50,845 bases of DNA from a virus. Where the stretch lies: positions 1 through 50,845 of the IMG/VR virus record IMGVR_UViG_3300047562_003060; one strand, 5' to 3'. This document shows positions 13,893 through 19,462 of the stretch, piece after piece (position 1 is the first letter of the stretch; each line of letters starts with the position of its first letter). The notes under the pieces are model-generated. The model made no database searches, was not told the origin of the DNA, and worked only from the letters and a program-made list of their open reading frames with translations. The position numbers and the translations under genes were made by a program.

Positions 13893-14048
13893 ATGTACGA
13901 CGACTACGATCTCGACTATACATACGGCAATGATTATGCAGATCTCGACGAGGATACATATGCCGAACTAGGCACATCAGATCTCGACGAGGATTATGCA
14001 CGAGATGGGCAAGACTATCAAGATCTTGCATATCGACACTATGCATGA
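13893..14048 (+). CDS. Small, highly acidic Tyr/Asp-rich protein
   Basis: 51 residues, start 23 bases after a consensus -10 box. About half of the residues are Asp, Glu or Tyr; the motif DLDED occurs twice (around 18-21 and 30-34), each encoded by the CTCGACGAG repeat. A strongly negative small protein could be a nucleic-acid mimic, a class used by phages to block DNA-binding host proteins, but composition is the only evidence. A shorter frame at 13791-13844 encodes a similar NLDETGTYA, suggesting a partial duplication. Confidence 0.55.
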   Translation: MYDDYDLDYTYGNDYADLDEDTYAELGTSDLDEDYARDGQDYQDLAYRHYA

Positions 14049-14079
14049 TAGAATCTAGTACACATTACATCGAGTTCTT

Positions 14080-14229
14080 ATGCTAATGCAGAAACGCCAG
14101 GTCACGGTCACACTAGAATTAGAGTGCTATGACGATCTAGATGTGCATGATATTGATTGGAAAGAACTTCTAGAATTAGAAGGCGACGAGAATGTACACG
14201 TAAAGATTAAGGAGTTTGATCCATTTTGA
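14080..14229 (+). CDS. Small acidic conserved-looking protein
   Basis: 49 residues from the ATG at 14080 (47 from 14086). One amphipathic strand (RQVTVTLELECYDDLDV) is followed by an acidic helix (IDWKELLELEGDE) and a second strand (VHVKIKEF), a compact beta-alpha-beta pattern that I associate with small conserved cyanophage proteins of unknown role. It overlaps the next gene by four bases. Confidence 0.7.
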   Translation: MLMQKRQVTVTLELECYDDLDVHDIDWKELLELEGDENVHVKIKEFDPF

Positions 14230-14453
14230 AATTCTTTATTGACGAAGACTGGGTTTATTTCTGTAAGAATAGCACATTGTATAAGAGTCCTGTAGATTCT
14301 TATGGATTCTTTAATACTGACCATGGTGTACCTGTAGACGCTTGTGCGGAAGGTAAAGATATCGGCAAGGTATCACACTTTGAAAGATTGAAGAGTCTGC
14401 TTATGCCAAAATCTGAACTGTCTGATGATGTGGTACAGTTGACGCTGTTCTGA
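14226..14453 (+). CDS. Hypothetical protein with TTG start
   Basis: 75 residues, with TTG as start in a TTGA overlap with the preceding gene; no earlier ATG or GTG is available and the next Met is at residue 60. The N-terminal half is aromatic (FFIDEDWVYFCKN, SYGFFNTDH), the C-terminal part helical. No family is recognised. It is followed by spacer with a GGTTTCGAACAGG-like inverted repeat and then the first overlapping terminator-promoter module. Confidence 0.55.
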   Translation: MKFFIDEDWVYFCKNSTLYKSPVDSYGFFNTDHGVPVDACAEGKDIGKVSHFERLKSLLMPKSELSDDVVQLTLF

Positions 14454-14509
14454 CCTAGATTCGACCTGTTCGAAACCAACCCACTTGGGACACTCGAACA
14501 ACTGGCACA

Positions 14510-14545
14510 AGGGGTCTTGCAAACCAGTGAGATTCCTGCCATACT
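14510..14545 (+). promoter_or_regulatory. Overlapping terminator-promoter module 1
   Basis: AGGGGTCT (14510-14517) pairs with AGATTCCT (14530-14537), with G-T pairs. TTGCAA (14517-14522) begins in the hairpin, then a 17-base spacer and CATACT (14540-14545). The next gene starts 27 bases later after a CA-rich leader. Confidence 0.6.
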
Positions 14546-14571
14546 GAACTCGTTCAACACCTGAACCAACC

Positions 14572-14754
14572 ATGTCCATCTACACTGAAAACGGGTACGC
14601 CAATCGTGCTGAGTACCTGGATGAACTCCGTGAGGAGTACGGAGACCTTGTGGATATCCTCATCGGCGTGTTACCATCGTCTGAGGATTTCGACGGTCTT
14701 GTGACCGCTCTGGAGGATGCTCTGGAGTCTGGTGAGTACGCAGACCTGATCTGA
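14572..14754 (+). CDS. Small conserved cyanophage-type protein
   Basis: 60 residues. MSIYTENGYANRAEYLDEL, then EEYG and an acidic helical remainder (SEDFDGLVTALEDALESGEY) match a widespread small cyanophage family of unknown function. Acidic and soluble. It is preceded by module 1 and a leader of the form GTTCAACACCTGAACCAACC without Shine-Dalgarno bases, and followed by module 2, so it forms a single-gene cassette. Confidence 0.8.
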   Translation: MSIYTENGYANRAEYLDELREEYGDLVDILIGVLPSSEDFDGLVTALEDALESGEYADLI

Positions 14755-14760
14755 GTCTCT

Positions 14761-14796
14761 AGGGCACTTGACAGACGCTGTTAGGTGCCCTACAAT
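14761..14796 (+). promoter_or_regulatory. Overlapping terminator-promoter module 2 (best example)
   Basis: AGGGCAC (14761-14767) pairs with GTGCCCT (14785-14791). The loop carries a consensus TTGACA (14768-14773). After exactly 17 bases, which include the 3' arm of the hairpin, comes TACAAT (14791-14796). Upstream transcripts could end on the hairpin, though no T tract follows, while the same bases form the promoter for 14820. Confidence 0.75.
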
Positions 14797-14819
14797 GAAC
14801 ACGTTCACCACTCAACACC

Positions 14820-15284
14820 ATGTCAACTCGCTCACGCATTGGTTACGAACTTCCTGATCATTCAGTGGTTTCTGTCTACTGCCACTGGGATGGAAGTCCT
14901 AAAGACAATGGACGGATTCTGGTAGAACATTATCAGAACCGCTTAGATGTTCAGGTTCTCATTGACGGTGGTGGTATTTCATCACTTCGCACTCGTGGTG
15001 AATGGAACTCCAAAGCACTCAGAGATGAGAATGGAGAATGGATTTCTGACGCAGCAGGTTATCTGATGTATGAGAATGACCGTGATCCTCAACCACTCTA
15101 TTACACAGAACGTGGTGAAGAACTCGACATTGCTCATACTTCTTTCGACGAGTTTGTGAGTGGAAATCTTGGTGGGGAAGAGTATGCGTATCTGTATAAT
15201 CTCGACGATAATTGGAAGTGCTATAAGATGAACTATAAGGGTCCAGTGGATCTCGTCGAGATTCCTAACTATGTGACAGCATAA
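14820..15284 (+). CDS. Conserved phage protein (STRSRIG family)
   Basis: 154 residues. MSTRSRIGYELPD, VVSVYCHWDGSPKDNG, LVEHYQN, LIDGGGISSLRT and RDPQPLYYTERGEE are the marks of a protein found across many phages and bacteria and still without known function. A central Cys-His-Trp-Asp (CHWDG) element might be a binding site. Acidic and probably mixed alpha/beta. The single-gene cassette lies between module 2 and the terminator at 15295. An in-gene CTCGTCGAG (15252-15260) is the reverse complement of the dispersed CTCGACGAG repeat. Confidence 0.85.
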   Translation: MSTRSRIGYELPDHSVVSVYCHWDGSPKDNGRILVEHYQNRLDVQVLIDGGGISSLRTRGEWNSKALRDENGEWISDAAGYLMYENDRDPQPLYYTERGEELDIAHTSFDEFVSGNLGGEEYAYLYNLDDNWKCYKMNYKGPVDLVEIPNYVTA

Positions 15285-15294
15285 AAACTAGTAC

Positions 15295-15323
15295 ATGGGT
15301 CTTGACGGGGTGGCAAGACCCAT
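15295..15323 (+). terminator. Terminator-like hairpin
   Basis: ATGGGTCTTG (15295-15304) pairs with CAAGACCCAT (15314-15323), a 10-bp stem with a 9-base loop, followed only by TCT. It carries TTGACG at its 5' arm/loop junction, but a matching -10 would overlap the tRNA, so it is called here only as a terminator. Confidence 0.65.
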
Positions 15324-15328
15324 TCTAT

Positions 15329-15401
15329 GCTCCTTTAGCAATCTGGTGAATGCAGCGAACTCATAATTCGCCTGAGGCGTGTTCGATCCACGCAAGGAGC
15401 A
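15329..15401 (+). tRNA. tRNA with CAT anticodon (elongator Met or Ile2)
   Basis: A 73-base cloverleaf: acceptor GCTCCTT/AAGGAGC fully paired, a short D arm (GCA/TGC), anticodon stem GCGAA/TTCGC with loop CTCATAA (anticodon CAT), T stem GCGTG/CACGC with loop TTCGATC, discriminator A, no encoded CCA. The paired first base excludes initiator tRNA. CAT could read Met, or AUA Ile if modified to lysidine. Confidence 0.9.
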
Positions 15402-15430
15402 TTGACAATCTAGGTCTTATGATCTAGAAT
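15402..15430 (+). promoter_or_regulatory. Sigma70-type promoter between the two tRNAs
   Basis: TTGACA (15402-15407) begins directly after the tRNA discriminator base. It is followed by a 17-base spacer and TAGAAT (15425-15430), 9 bases before the tRNA-Leu 5' end, so tRNA-Leu can be transcribed independently. Confidence 0.75.
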
Positions 15431-15439
15431 GTCATACAT

Positions 15440-15524
15440 GGGACGGTGGTGGAATTGGTAGACACCCCAGACTTAAAATCTGTTGAGCATCTTGCTCGTG
15501 CGGGTTCAAGTCCCGCTCGTCCTA
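15440..15524 (+). tRNA. tRNA-Leu (TAA)
   Basis: An 85-base class II tRNA: acceptor GGGACGG/TCGTCCT with two G-T pairs, D arm with GGTAGACAC, anticodon stem CAGA/TCTG with loop CTTAAAA (anticodon TAA), a long variable arm hairpin GAGCATCTTGCTC, T stem GCGGG/CCCGC with loop TTCAAGT, discriminator A as expected for Leu, no encoded CCA. It reads UUA, a codon frequent in the AT-rich structural genes of this phage but rarer in GC-rich hosts. Confidence 0.95.
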
Positions 15525-15525
15525 C

Positions 15526-15542
15526 TGGCACGCAGTGTGCCA
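15526..15542 (+). terminator. Small hairpin after tRNA-Leu
   Basis: TGGCAC (15526-15531) pairs with GTGCCA (15537-15542) around 5 bases, just after the tRNA. It may stop or protect the tRNA transcript; no T tract follows. Its 5' arm is the TGGCAC word also seen in the CTGGCACA elements. Confidence 0.45.
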
Positions 15543-15573
15543 ATCCGACTATCTTATAGAATCAAAACACATC

Positions 15574-15795
15574 ATGCGTAACTTTAAAATCAACAGCACC
15601 GCCATCTCTGACCTGAGCGTGGACGGTGATCAGGTGAGCATCCAGTTCACCAGCAGCGACAAGCAGTACACCTTCCGTGCTGCCGATCCTAGCACCTTTG
15701 TTGCAGATCTTGAGCAAGTGATTTCCGATCCTGAGGGTTCGGTGGGTTCCTACATCCACCGCGCCCGCAAGAGCGAGCAACTTGTGGAAGTCTGA
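15574..15795 (+). CDS. KTSC-like small protein
   Basis: 73 residues from the ATG at 15574; the earlier in-frame ATG at 15535 lies in the tRNA-flanking hairpin. NSTAISDLSVDGDQVSIQFT, then TSSDKQYTFRAADPSTF and a final GSVGSYIHRARKSEQL fit the KTSC domain pattern (S-S-I start, a Y-x-Y/F strand pair, a late S-x-G-x-x-I/F helix). KTSC domains are small and of unknown function, often in phages. A second, similar protein is at 19463. GC-rich codon use contrasts with the structural genes. Followed by a strong terminator. Confidence 0.75.
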   Translation: MRNFKINSTAISDLSVDGDQVSIQFTSSDKQYTFRAADPSTFVADLEQVISDPEGSVGSYIHRARKSEQLVEV

Positions 15796-15808
15796 TAACT
15801 GGCACAAT

Positions 15809-15831
15809 GGGGGCGGCAACGCCCCCTTTTT
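15809..15831 (+). terminator. Strong intrinsic terminator
   Basis: GGGGGCG (15809-15815), GCAA tetraloop, CGCCCCC (15820-15826), then TTTTT. A textbook terminator 13 bases after the KTSC-like gene. Confidence 0.95.
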
Positions 15832-15866
15832 GGTTTATTGTTCCCTTGTCCAACACCACACCTCTT

Positions 15867-16001
15867 ATGGACTTCGACACTGATTTTTGGTCTGAGATTC
15901 AAGACGCTCCTGGCGAAATCTTCGACATTCCTGAAATGAGGGATGAAGATGAGGATGAGCAGACTTGGAATGAGTTTGTCAACAGCAACATGACACTCTA
16001 A
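15867..16001 (+). CDS. Small very acidic protein
   Basis: 44 residues, strongly acidic (MDFDTDFWSEIQD, EMRDEDEDEQTWNEF). The start is taken at the ATG after a CA-rich leader (CAACACCACACC) and not at 15807, which lies inside the terminator. It is a single-gene cassette between the terminator at 15809 and module 3. The function is unknown; the negative charge is the only notable property. Confidence 0.65.
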   Translation: MDFDTDFWSEIQDAPGEIFDIPEMRDEDEDEQTWNEFVNSNMTL

Positions 16002-16012
16002 CAACTGGCACA

Positions 16013-16048
16013 AGGGATCTTGAACAACCTCAGGATCCCTGCAATACT
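16013..16048 (+). promoter_or_regulatory. Overlapping terminator-promoter module 3
   Basis: AGGGATC (16013-16019) pairs with GATCCCT (16034-16040). TTGAAC (16020-16025) lies in the loop, followed by a 17-base spacer and AATACT (16043-16048). It is preceded by the conserved CAACTGGCACA element and serves the operon starting at 16075. Confidence 0.7.
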
Positions 16049-16074
16049 ACCTTTGTTCTCAAGACACCCACCCC

Positions 16075-16248
16075 ATGGCAGACACACTCTCCAAGCAAGT
16101 CTACCGACAACTGTTCACCGAAGATCAGTGGGATCTGATCTATAACTTCATCGGCAATGCGCTTGATGATGATCCTGAGATCTTCAATCCTGAAGATGTT
16201 TATGCCATCAGGAACAAGATTCATGCTCTCTTTGATGAGGAAGACTGA
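16075..16248 (+). CDS. Hypothetical helical protein, first of a five-gene operon
   Basis: 57 residues, helical (LSKQVYRQLFTEDQWDLIYN, then an acidic second half with PEIFNPEDVYAIRNKIHAL). It follows module 3 and a CA-rich leader ending ACACCCACCCC before the ATG. It overlaps the next start by one base. No family is recognised. This and the next four genes overlap end to start, so a single transcript and coupled translation are likely. Confidence 0.7.
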   Translation: MADTLSKQVYRQLFTEDQWDLIYNFIGNALDDDPEIFNPEDVYAIRNKIHALFDEED

Positions 16249-16394
16249 TGACCCTCACACACCTCAACTATCAGGAATTGGATGCTCTCATGGCAATTCT
16301 TGAGACTAGCGATTGGCACTACCTGACTGAACTTACAGAGGCGGACATTCCGCTTCTGTATGATAAACTCACCGAAATGAGGGATGAAATCTAA
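16248..16394 (+). CDS. Small hypothetical protein
   Basis: 48 residues, helical throughout (YQELDALMAILETSDWHYLT, then ADIPLLYDKLTEMRDEI). It starts on the last base of the preceding stop and its own stop overlaps the next start. The function is unknown. Coupling with its neighbours and a full-length open frame in the expected position support it. Confidence 0.7.
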   Translation: MTLTHLNYQELDALMAILETSDWHYLTELTEADIPLLYDKLTEMRDEI

Positions 16395-16522
16395 TGACTC
16401 CTGACACTTACACATTCTCTGGTGATGCTGTGACAGTTCTTGGACTGGTCGGTGTCATCTCCACTGGTATCATCCTGATGGTATCATTCACAAGGTACTG
16501 GAACTCACCTCTTCGTAAATGA
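16394..16522 (+). CDS. Small single-pass membrane protein
   Basis: 42 residues with one transmembrane helix (VTVLGLVGVISTGIILMVSF, residues 13-32) and a short basic C-terminal tail (RYWNSPLRK), suggesting an N-out/C-in orientation. Coupled by overlaps at both ends. The function is unknown. Confidence 0.7.
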   Translation: MTPDTYTFSGDAVTVLGLVGVISTGIILMVSFTRYWNSPLRK

Positions 16523-16686
16523 CTGAAACTCTCCGACAGTATCACTTCACCGACGAACAGATTGACTTCCTGATGCGAATTGTGCGAAATAATGCACAGT
16601 TTGAAGATGGTGAAGATCGTGAGTTCATGGAAGAACTTGCGAATCAAATTGAAGACCAAATTGTCAACCACCCTGACAATGACTGA
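16519..16686 (+). CDS. Small acidic helical protein
   Basis: 55 residues, overlapping the preceding gene by four bases. Helices FTDEQIDFLMRIVRNNA and EFMEELANQIEDQIV flank an acidic turn (EDGEDRE). It resembles the companion proteins of this operon in length and acidity but shares no clear motif with them. The function is unknown. Confidence 0.7.
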   Translation: MTETLRQYHFTDEQIDFLMRIVRNNAQFEDGEDREFMEELANQIEDQIVNHPDND

Positions 16687-16852
16687 TGCAGAGAAAGTCT
16701 TCGCTCTGACTGAGATTCTGGGTGATGTTATACACACTCTGGAATTGAAACAGTATGACATCGAAGATCCACAACTGTCGCATGAATGTGTGACTGATGC
16801 TGATGAGTTTCATCAGCGAATGATGAATGTTCTTTACCCACAGACGATCTGA
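16679..16852 (+). CDS. Small hypothetical protein, last of the operon
   Basis: 57 residues from the ATG at 16679, overlapping the preceding stop by 8 bases; the longer frame upstream reads antisense-like sequence and is rejected. Helical N-terminus (EKVFALTEILGDVIHTLEL), then an acidic segment and a short helix. It ends 3 bases before the CTGGCACA element and module 4. The function is unknown. Confidence 0.65.
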   Translation: MTDAEKVFALTEILGDVIHTLELKQYDIEDPQLSHECVTDADEFHQRMMNVLYPQTI

Positions 16853-16863
16853 CAACTGGCACA

Positions 16864-16899
16864 AGGGATCTTGTGTTCTCATGAGATTCCTGCCATACT
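16864..16899 (+). promoter_or_regulatory. Overlapping terminator-promoter module 4
   Basis: AGGGATCT (16864-16871) pairs with AGATTCCT (16884-16891), one G-T pair. TTGTGT (16871-16876) sits at the loop edge, then a 17-base spacer and CATACT (16894-16899). Relative to module 1 the stem bases differ but pairing is kept. Confidence 0.65.
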
Positions 16900-16921
16900 A
16901 CCTTTGTTCCTGAGACACCTC

Positions 16922-17119
16922 ATGACCTACCAACAACTTCTGCAACAGTTACAGCAACTCACAGAAGAACAACTGAATCAGGATGTTTGCATCTGCGATT
17001 CTAAGTTTGACTGTGGTGATGATACTGACGCAGAGTATTATCAGGATGGTGTAGAGTTTGTGTTTGCAACTGAGGAATGTGATGTCCTCGATGTTGATCA
17101 CCCTATCATTCGCTTCTGA
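16922..17119 (+). CDS. Small MTYQQLL paralogue 1
   Basis: 65 residues from the ATG after a leader ending GAGACACCTC. N-terminal helix MTYQQLLQQLQQLTEEQL, then a strand with a CICDSKFDC cluster and an acidic, Tyr-rich beta part (EYYQDGVEFVF). The next gene begins with the same MTYQQLLQ and keeps the spacing, so the two are tandem duplicates. The pattern is common among small cyanophage proteins of unknown function. Confidence 0.75.
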   Translation: MTYQQLLQQLQQLTEEQLNQDVCICDSKFDCGDDTDAEYYQDGVEFVFATEECDVLDVDHPIIRF

Positions 17120-17298
17120 TGACCTACCAACAACTCCTCCAGATCATTCAGACTCTCGACAAGGATCAACTCGACAGAGAGGTTCTTGTCTATGATTCTT
17201 CTACTGATGGTTGGTATGATGACGGAACTCAACTCAAAGTAACAAGTTCTGCAGTTCCTGGACTTGTTGATTCTAATTTTCCTTATCTTCTTGTTTAA
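17119..17298 (+). CDS. Small MTYQQLL paralogue 2
   Basis: 59 residues, starting on the last base of the previous stop. MTYQQLLQIIQTLDKDQLDR, then EVLVYDSSTDGWYDDGTQL mirror the upstream paralogue, but its Cys residues are missing and the C-terminal part differs. The function is unknown. Probably co-transcribed with its duplicate from module 4. Confidence 0.75.
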   Translation: MTYQQLLQIIQTLDKDQLDREVLVYDSSTDGWYDDGTQLKVTSSAVPGLVDSNFPYLLV

Positions 17299-17300
17299 TT

Positions 17301-17447
17301 ATGACCAAACAACTTCTGATCGCACAACTTCGCCAAGGACAAAATGGGAACGACATCCTTCACATTCTTGATGTACTCTGTAATGGGATGGACAGTAGTG
17401 AATCTAGTCAAGATAATGTCCCAACACTAGACGAGATCCAGTTCTGA
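17301..17447 (+). CDS. Small conserved-looking protein
   Basis: 48 residues, two bases after the preceding stop. The first part, KQLLIAQLRQGQNGNDILHI, ends in LDVLCNGM; this helix-NGxxIL-helix arrangement recurs in small cyanophage proteins. The tail is polar. The stop lies just before the first CTCGACGAG repeat at 17450. Confidence 0.65.
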   Translation: MTKQLLIAQLRQGQNGNDILHILDVLCNGMDSSESSQDNVPTLDEIQF

Positions 17448-17449
17448 AA

Positions 17450-17535
17450 CTCGACGAGGTGTGACACATCATCTAGTGGAACACCTCTCTCGACGAGATC
17501 AGCAACATCAACTAGATTACACACATCTCGACGAG
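17450..17535 (+). repeat. Three CTCGACGAG repeats in spacer
   Basis: Exact copies at 17450-17458, 17489-17497 and 17527-17535, spaced 39 and 38 bases, with CTAG-containing words in between. Four more exact copies lie at 13818-13826, 13882-13890, 13944-13952 and 13983-13991. Confidence 0.75.
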
Positions 17536-17541
17536 AACATC

Positions 17542-17730
17542 ATGCAACTCGCAACTGTCACACCCATCTCTAGAAAAGCAAAGAATCGCTTTGTTAACAT
17601 CATGGAGAACAATGCTCAGTGTATCATTGAGCAACACAAAGGTAACAAAGTGTTTCTTACATCCATGAACAAGCGTTACCATTTCTGGGTGACTATTGAC
17701 AACGACTTAGACTGGATGGTATCATTCTAA
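17542..17730 (+). CDS. Small conserved-looking basic protein
   Basis: 62 residues. The ATG at 17542 is chosen over the GTG at 17461 because the 5' extension runs through the repeat spacer and reads as low-quality coding sequence. TPISRKAKNRFVNIM, a Cys-containing strand, GNKVFLTSMNKRYHFWV and DLDWMVSF suggest a small beta-rich protein with a basic N-terminus, similar to cyanophage hypotheticals. The function is unknown. Confidence 0.65.
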   Translation: MQLATVTPISRKAKNRFVNIMENNAQCIIEQHKGNKVFLTSMNKRYHFWVTIDNDLDWMVSF

Positions 17731-18073
17731 ACCAAGACGGAAGGGGTTTGCCGTCGCTTTCTTGTTAAAGTTACCCAGCGCGAAAGAGAACCGATAATTA
17801 TAGGGTCTAGGTGAGGTGGAACAGGAGACGGAGTGGTGACCGTCTCCTTTTTTTTGTCTTCTCACAATGCTCTGAGACCAACCCTCCATCTTATCACACT
17901 GCTCTGGGTTCTGGTAGGTACGGGTTCCCCTGTTGCCCAATACCTATAAGTGCAAAAAACCCGTGGTGTGTGCCAATCGAACCAGTGGCACAAGGTCGCT
18001 GGATCTGGTCGGTTCTGGTGTGGCATCATTCACACATCGGCGCACCACTGACGCCGACCACCACCCCAGACAA
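17731..18073. other. Noncoding spacer with hairpins
   Basis: About 340 bases without a convincing gene. It contains a small hairpin GACGG/CCGTC (17736-17755) after the preceding gene, a stretch with TAATTATAGGG, a strong terminator (17824-17855), then ~200 bases rich in GG/TG words including the inverted pair GTGCC/GGCAC around 17970-17990. The open frame reading through 17933-18073 looks like chance. A small RNA ending at 17855 is possible but not shown. Confidence 0.5.
17824..17855 (+). terminator. Strong intrinsic terminator
   Basis: GGAGACGG (17824-17831) pairs with CCGTCTCC (17840-17847) and is followed by eight T (17848-17855). It is ~95 bases after the preceding stop, so it may end a noncoding transcript. 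Confidence 0.95.
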
Positions 18074-18550
18074 ATGACCGACCTTCAGAGTCTCCTGATT
18101 AACATCGAAGAACTGAAAGTTCAGTTCGCAAAGAGTTTTGAAACCATCGAAACTGCTGTGTCATTGTTGCAAACTCAGCAACAACAACAGAAGATCAGTG
18201 TAGATCAAACTGCTCTCAAGTTTGTTGACTTTTTCGCACAAGAACTGGAAAACAACATCTCTGGAGGCAAATTGTTCGCTGCTCGATTGAACTTCATTCG
18301 GCAGAATTACGATAAAATGTATTATCAATCCTTAAATGACATTTACAAGGAATTGATTAACAAACCCGCACCAGGTTGGGCAAAGCGTCGTCAACTTTTG
18401 CTGACTGCATCTGCAATCTGGCGTTATACTTTCCACGGTCGTTCTTATGATCTTAAGTGTCAAATTGAAGCGGCAATGGAGTGTGGCGATTGTGGGCAAT
18501 TTGTGCGCCCAATGGTAGAAAGAATGATCCAGGAAAAACTCTGGGTGTGA
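18074..18550 (+). CDS. Hypothetical helical protein
   Basis: 158 residues from the ATG at 18074, after a leader rich in CCACC; the upstream in-frame extension is rejected. Residues 1-45 are a Gln-rich coiled-coil-like helix (ending LLQTQQQQQK), followed by a mixed helical domain with FFAQELENNISGGKLF, then a C-terminal part containing ECGDCGQF. A CxxC pair alone is not enough for a zinc site. No family is recognised. Followed by a GC hairpin and -10 element. Confidence 0.75.
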   Translation: MTDLQSLLINIEELKVQFAKSFETIETAVSLLQTQQQQQKISVDQTALKFVDFFAQELENNISGGKLFAARLNFIRQNYDKMYYQSLNDIYKELINKPAPGWAKRRQLLLTASAIWRYTFHGRSYDLKCQIEAAMECGDCGQFVRPMVERMIQEKLWV

Positions 18551-18566
18551 CAGTTTGTTAAGTTGC

Positions 18567-18606
18567 ACACGGGGGGCGTCAGTGCTCCCCCTGTGCCCTG
18601 TAGGAT
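18567..18606 (+). promoter_or_regulatory. Terminator hairpin followed by TAGGAT -10
   Basis: CACA plus five G (18567-18575) pair with five C plus TGTG (18587-18595). TAGGAT (18601-18606) follows, 25 bases before the gene-88-like start. No good -35 is seen at 17 bases (GTCAGT), so the promoter half is weaker than in modules 1-4. Confidence 0.5.
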
Positions 18607-18630
18607 ACCTGCAGTTCACACCACTGAACC

Positions 18631-19389
18631 ATGCTTCACTTCTCCAAGGGCAACGCCAAACTCGGCAAGCAAACTCTAATTTTTAACCTGCCCGCAGGCA
18701 AAACCTGCCCTGGCGCTCTCTTTTGCAAGTCTTTTGCCGTTGTTGATTCTAACGGCAAGCGCAGCATTCAAGACGGCGAGCACACAATCTTCCGCTGTTT
18801 TGCCGCTTCTTCTGAAGTGCAATACGACGCAGCGTTTGAGAATCGCGCCAACAATCTGAGTATGATTGTTGATGCTCTGCAGAATGGAACCGTTCCAGGT
18901 TATTCTGTAAGTGCTGCAGATCTCATCCACAACAGCATCCAAGAACACCGCACAAAGAATACCAAACTGGTGCGGATTCATGAGTCTGGCGACTTCTTTT
19001 CGGGAGCGTATTTGGACGCATGGGTTGAGGTTGCACACCGCAATCCTGATCTTAAGTTCTACTGCTATTCTAAGAGTTTGCAACTCTTTCTCAACTTCAA
19101 GTTGCCTGCTAACTTCTACTTCACTGCATCCTATGGTGGCAAGTGGGATCGCCTAATTGATGAGGGATTCTTCACTCGTTACGCCAAAGTCTTTATGACT
19201 GAGGATGATGCAAACGCTGCAGGGTTGGAAGTAGATCACGATGATTCACACTGTTTTGGTGACAAACCGTTTGCGCTGTTAGTGCATGGAACTCAACCGA
19301 AAGGTAGTGAATGGGGCGCTGCAATCCGTCAGCGTCGTGCTAACAAACAGTTTGGCGGTTACAGTAAGAAAACCACTGTGACGGTCTGA
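18631..19389 (+). CDS. Gene product 88 (GP88) family protein
   Basis: 252 residues, the largest gene of the cassette region. LHFSKGNAKLGKQTLIFNLP, TCPGALFCKSF (Cys26, Cys32), FRCFAASS (Cys56) and VRIHESGDFFSGAYLDAWVEV, followed by KFYCYSKSL and FYFTASYGG, are the conserved blocks of the phage GP88 family, first named from mycobacteriophages and also present in cyanophages. The conserved Cys and the His-Glu-Ser-Gly-Asp block suggest a metal or Fe-S site and an enzymatic role, but the function is not established. GC-rich codon use. Confidence 0.85.
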   Translation: MLHFSKGNAKLGKQTLIFNLPAGKTCPGALFCKSFAVVDSNGKRSIQDGEHTIFRCFAASSEVQYDAAFENRANNLSMIVDALQNGTVPGYSVSAADLIHNSIQEHRTKNTKLVRIHESGDFFSGAYLDAWVEVAHRNPDLKFYCYSKSLQLFLNFKLPANFYFTASYGGKWDRLIDEGFFTRYAKVFMTEDDANAAGLEVDHDDSHCFGDKPFALLVHGTQPKGSEWGAAIRQRRANKQFGGYSKKTTVTV

Positions 19390-19401
19390 CAACCTGCACA
19401 C

Positions 19402-19434
19402 GGGGGGATCAGATCCCCCCACACCGCCTATAGA
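19402..19434 (+). promoter_or_regulatory. Terminator hairpin followed by TATAGA -10
   Basis: GGGGGGA (19402-19408) pairs with TCCCCCC (19414-19420) around a 5-base loop. TATAGA (19429-19434) lies 28 bases before the next start. The -35 position (GGATCA) is poor. Same layout as the other modules. Confidence 0.5.
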
Positions 19435-19462
19435 CTTACGGAGTCAACCACACCACCCACCC

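Noticed and set aside
15295-15334. Promoter TTGACG-18-TATGCT before the first tRNA
   Set aside because: The -10 would overlap the tRNA 5' end (15329), so transcripts could not include the whole tRNA.
17450-17535. Regularly spaced CTCGACGAG as CRISPR-like
   Set aside because: A 9-base repeat is too short and the intervals (30 and 29 bases) share CTAG-rich words rather than being unique; no cas genes.
17461-17541. N-terminal extension (GTG start) of the gene at 17542
   Set aside because: Consists of the CTCGACGAG repeat spacer read as protein; the ATG at 17542 begins the conserved-looking part.
17960-18000. tRNA-like fragment on the minus strand (GGTTCGATT)
   Set aside because: No matching T stem, anticodon arm or acceptor could be built around it.
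17933-18073. N-terminal extension of the gene at 18074
   Set aside because: Reads through GG/TG-rich spacer with the CA-rich leader; no start signal, composition unlike the protein that follows.
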